Positions 4,891-6,292 of a stretch of 6,292 nucleotides of DNA are shown here, one piece after another. The translations under genes and the position numbers were made by a program. Source of the DNA: a bacterium (GTDB lineage Bacteria > Zixibacteria > MSB-5A5 > GN15 > FEB-12). The stretch spans positions 1 to 6,292 of the forward strand of contig JAUWMW010000151.1 in NCBI GenBank assembly GCA_030612965.1, written 5' to 3'. Every line of letters starts with the position of its first letter. The first letter of the stretch is position 1. Under the pieces are notes generated by a model. The model was not told the origin of the DNA. It ran no database searches and worked only from the letters and a program-made list of their open reading frames with translations.

Positions 4891-5271
4891 CTAATCCTCC
4901 CAGGGCATGTTGTACCAGGATACGAATTTAGCAATCGCGTTCTCCGCAATGCTGTAAGGTATGCCCTCGTAATTCTCACGCTCATTCCGCATGCCTGCTT
5001 CTGTACACAGGGAGCTTATCAGTTTATAGAGCATATCGTATTGCGTCGATTCCTCCTCTGCGAGATAGGGTTCCTCGACGATTTCAAGCAGTGCTTCATC
5101 GAGTGTGTCCTCCTCACAGTGAGGCGGCAGTTGATCGAGAGCATATGTAAGCATCGCGGCGATCACGACGCTGATCCGTTGGGTCCGCGCCTCCGGTCCG
5201 ATCTCCTTCAGCATCCGGATGAACGCCGCGTACATCTGTTTCCCGACTATCTGCTCGAATTCCTGAAGCAT
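4891..5271 (-). CDS. Hypothetical 126-residue acidic helical protein
   Basis: I do not recognise this family. The protein looks all-helical and soluble: probable helices at about 1-25, 31-48, 56-66, 75-92 and 104-121, an acidic middle (EEDTLDEALLEIVEEP, then AEEE), and no signal peptide or membrane segment. Cysteines 52 and 89 are isolated. The LDQLPP stretch (45-50) faintly recalls the ALNxLPP of ComFB-like proteins, but the Cys pairs of that family are missing. ATG 5271-5269 is the earliest possible start because an in-frame TGA lies two codons upstream. No Shine-Dalgarno site is visible; an alternative start is Met13. The gene is isolated, with palindromic repeats close on both sides and no obvious promoter. 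Codon pattern and absence of competing frames make it likely real, but its role is unknown. Confidence 0.6.
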   Translation of the reverse strand: MLQEFEQIVGKQMYAAFIRMLKEIGPEARTQRISVVIAAMLTYALDQLPPHCEEDTLDEALLEIVEEPYLAEEESTQYDMLYKLISSLCTEAGMRNERENYEGIPYSIAENAIAKFVSWYNMPWED

Positions 5272-5291
5272 GTTATTTCATCAGTTGTGCC

Positions 5292-5313
5292 CGCTGAATC
5301 TTCAGACTCAGCG
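5292..5313. repeat. Palindrome with TCTTCAGA centre beside the 126-residue gene
   Basis: CGCTGA (5292-5297) pairs with TCAGCG (5308-5313), then an A/C mismatch, then TCT with AGA around TC. It lies 20 nt upstream of the start codon of the minus-strand gene, within any promoter or leader the gene may have. Confidence 0.6.
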
Positions 5314-5318
5314 TGGTT

Positions 5319-5351
5319 TGTGGCCGAATCTGAAGACTCGGCCACCACAAG
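5319..5351. repeat. Palindromic module 1, right copy
   Basis: GTGGCCGA (5320-5327) and TCGGCCAC (5338-5345) pair perfectly; then an A/C mismatch and TCT/AGA around GA. CCACAAG ends the unit. It is the direct repeat partner of 4805-4837. Confidence 0.7.
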
Positions 5352-5360
5352 CCTAAGATT

Positions 5361-5388
5361 GTCGAAACCACAGGGGTTTCGACCTACG
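5361..5388. repeat. Palindromic module 2, right copy
   Basis: GTCGAAACC (5361-5369) and GGTTTCGAC (5374-5382) form a perfect 9-bp stem around ACAG plus G. It is the direct repeat partner of 4843-4870. The stretch 5389-5476 beyond it holds a leftover ACCACCACAAG (5398-5408) resembling the end of module 1 and small palindromes, and no gene. Confidence 0.7.
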
Positions 5389-5476
5389 GTTACTGGACCA
5401 CCACAAGCACGAGAATGTCTATGTCCCGTGTGGCCTGGATCTTGGTCCGGGTCTCAACGTGCGAGACGCTCGGCAC

Positions 5477-5502
5477 GAAACCCGGACGAACGTCCGGTCC
5501 AC
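5477..5502 (-). repeat. Right copy of the 26-bp inverted repeat
   Basis: On the minus strand it reads GTGGACCGGACG, TT, CGTCCGGGTTTC, with a perfect CCGGACG/CGTCCGG stem. It starts 18 nt beyond the lipoprotein stop, is followed by GTTTC on that strand, and may also act as that operon's weak terminator. Confidence 0.7.
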
Positions 5503-5520
5503 ACAGCCGCCGTATGTGTT

Positions 5521-6042
5521 TCAACGGCTCGGTTGTAACAGGGGATCAATTGCATGTACGGTGTCAATAGCGAGAGGTTTGCCGTTCAGAGTGATGAAGT
5601 CACCAAGAGCGATCTTGATCTGTGGTTCGACCGACTTCGCAAACAAAGGAACACCCTCACCTCCTGGTTCTTCAAAGGCGACAGAGATGTAGTAAGAATC
5701 CTCCGTCTCCTCTAGTGATTTATGGTCGATGAAATGCCTTGGCTTCTTCATCGACCTTCCGTTAAGGAGTACATCGATCTCCTGAGGATCGAACTTAAGC
5801 TGCCCCGGTATCTTTGGGTACTTGCACGAAATTCCCAGACTCAGTCCATACCGTCCACTTTCGGGTGCAATGCCTCCAACACCGTACAGGCGCAGACGCA
5901 CATTGCCACCGGCCAGCTTCAACTTCAAGTGGTCCTTTGTCTTTGATCCAGCTTTGAAGTCAATGTAGTCGGGGGGCGGAAGACAACCGCAGGTAACACT
6001 GAGTACGGTCAGCAGACAAATGAAGCCGGTCCTAATATGCAC
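5521..6042 (-). CDS. Small predicted lipoprotein of unknown function
   Basis: The 173-residue product starts with a short signal sequence (IRTGFICLLTVLSV) and a TCGC box, so Cys20 is the likely lipidated residue; Leu21 at +2 would favour the outer membrane if E. coli-like sorting rules hold. The rest alternates short hydrophobic strands (LKLKLAGGNVRLRLYG, YGLSLGISC, IDVLLNG, YYISVAFEEP, PQIKIALGDFITLNG), which suggests a single beta-sandwich domain. I recognise no family. The start is GTG 6042-6040; GAGG lies five bases upstream. It begins 9 bp after the stop of the acyl-CoA dehydratase activase-related gene, so the two are probably cotranscribed. A link in function with a cytoplasmic iron-sulphur enzyme is not obvious. 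The box is not an ideal LxGC, which lowers certainty of lipidation. Confidence 0.75.
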   Translation of the reverse strand: MHIRTGFICLLTVLSVTCGCLPPPDYIDFKAGSKTKDHLKLKLAGGNVRLRLYGVGGIAPESGRYGLSLGISCKYPKIPGQLKFDPQEIDVLLNGRSMKKPRHFIDHKSLEETEDSYYISVAFEEPGGEGVPLFAKSVEPQIKIALGDFITLNGKPLAIDTVHAIDPLLQPSR

Positions 6043-6051
6043 GACACCCTC

Positions 6052-6292
6052 TCACACCCTCTGCTTCGCCCGCTTCGCCGCGCTGAGTGAGAAGGACTTG
6101 ACCTGTTCCGCGAAGGCCTCGAGGCGGGTGTCCTCCCCGGAGTCGCGCAAGCCTTCGTAGCTGATGTTCAGCCACGGAATGGACCCGTAGTCCTCGGAGA
6201 TTTTCTTCGACAGCGAACTGACAACCGTGCCCGGCATGCAATTAAACGGCATGGCATTCACGATCCCACCCGCGCCTTCAAGAGCCATTTCG
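6052..6292 (-). CDS. C-terminal fragment of an acyl-CoA dehydratase activase-related protein
   Basis: The reading frame is open to the window edge and ends at TGA 6054-6052, giving 79 visible residues. The segment GAGGIVNAMPFNCMPG, then SSLSKKISEDYG, IPWLNISYEG and TRLEAFAEQVKSF is typical of the C-terminus of the 2-hydroxyglutaryl-CoA dehydratase superfamily, in particular the large activase-related proteins of COG3580/COG3581 (DUF2229). In that superfamily the Cys in FNCMPG is a likely iron-sulphur ligand. Such proteins are ATP-linked cytoplasmic redox proteins, but for the stand-alone related members the substrate is mostly unknown. The N-terminal, possibly BadF-like ATPase part is outside the window. 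An internal ATG at 6288 is not the real start. It heads, or lies within, an operon with the lipoprotein gene. Confidence 0.85.
   Translation of the reverse strand, partial: EMALEGAGGIVNAMPFNCMPGTVVSSLSKKISEDYGSIPWLNISYEGLRDSGEDTRLEAFAEQVKSFSLSAAKRAKQRV

Larger units (their letters stand above)
4637..5502. repeat. 866-bp segment bounded by 26-bp inverted repeats, carrying one gene
   Basis: The ends 4637-4662 and 5477-5502 are inverted copies matching at 25 of 26 bases, each itself centred on a CCGGACG/CGTCCGG palindrome. Inside are two direct copies of a two-palindrome unit (4805-4870 and 5319-5388) and two more palindromes (4782-4793, 5292-5313). The only plausible gene is the 126-residue one at 4891-5271. 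There is no transposase, and I see no clear target-site duplication next to the ends. It may be a passively mobilised cassette, or simply a gene with repeat-rich flanks. Confidence 0.45.

Noticed and set aside
5121..5140. Resemblance of LDQLPP in the 126-residue protein to the ALNxLPP of ComFB
   Set aside because: Only a short match, and the CxxC-type cysteines of ComFB proteins are missing; too weak to name the gene.
4782..5408. Cluster of repeats considered as a CRISPR array
   Set aside because: Units are palindromes of different kinds at irregular spacing with a gene between them; there are no regular repeat-spacer units and no cas genes.
4780..5538. Open frame of 252 codons on the plus strand, antisense to the 126-residue gene
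   Set aside because: It spans both direct repeat units and several palindromes, has a Cys/Arg-rich product unlike a folded protein, and is the shadow of the minus-strand gene.

Overview
The window looks like a chromosomal segment from a Gram-negative bacterium of the FCB or a related candidate phylum. Candidate division Zixibacteria is my best guess. The reasons are a secreted protein with a cohesin-like N-terminus and a C-terminal dockerin of the type seen in that group, a predicted lipoprotein, and a eukaryotic-type (ALDH4A1-like) P5C dehydrogenase. This placement rests on family recollection, not on a search.

Layout from left to right. Positions 1-108 hold the C-terminus of a plus-strand protein that resembles TPR-repeat proteins. 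After a gap with a long hairpin and a candidate promoter and leader comes pruA (303-1922, plus), the NAD-dependent dehydrogenase of proline catabolism. It converges on a minus-strand secreted cohesin/dockerin protein (2367-3410). The convergent gap holds a 186-bp REP/MITE-like element (2001-2186) and a good terminator for the minus-strand gene. Upstream lies a second minus-strand dockerin protein (3717-4406), clearly paralogous to the first but without most of the cohesin-like domain and without a visible signal peptide. Next is a segment bounded by 25/26 inverted repeats (4637-5502). Inside it, two direct copies of a two-palindrome unit bracket one unrecognised 126-residue gene (4891-5271, minus). 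The right end carries a two-gene minus-strand operon: the C-terminus of an acyl-CoA dehydratase activase-related protein (6052-6292, running off the edge) and, 9 bp downstream, a small predicted lipoprotein (5521-6042).

The most interesting material is non-coding. First, the leaders of the two dockerin genes share one layout: a good sigma70-like promoter, a perfect inverted repeat, then a 23-nt box matching at 19 of 23 positions and ending in TAGAAT, then a strong Shine-Dalgarno site. The pruA leader also has an inverted repeat 17 nt upstream of a TAGAAT. Second, a family of short palindromes with related centres is scattered through the gaps and clustered around the 126-residue gene. I do not see a defence system, CRISPR array, transposase, tRNA or rRNA here.
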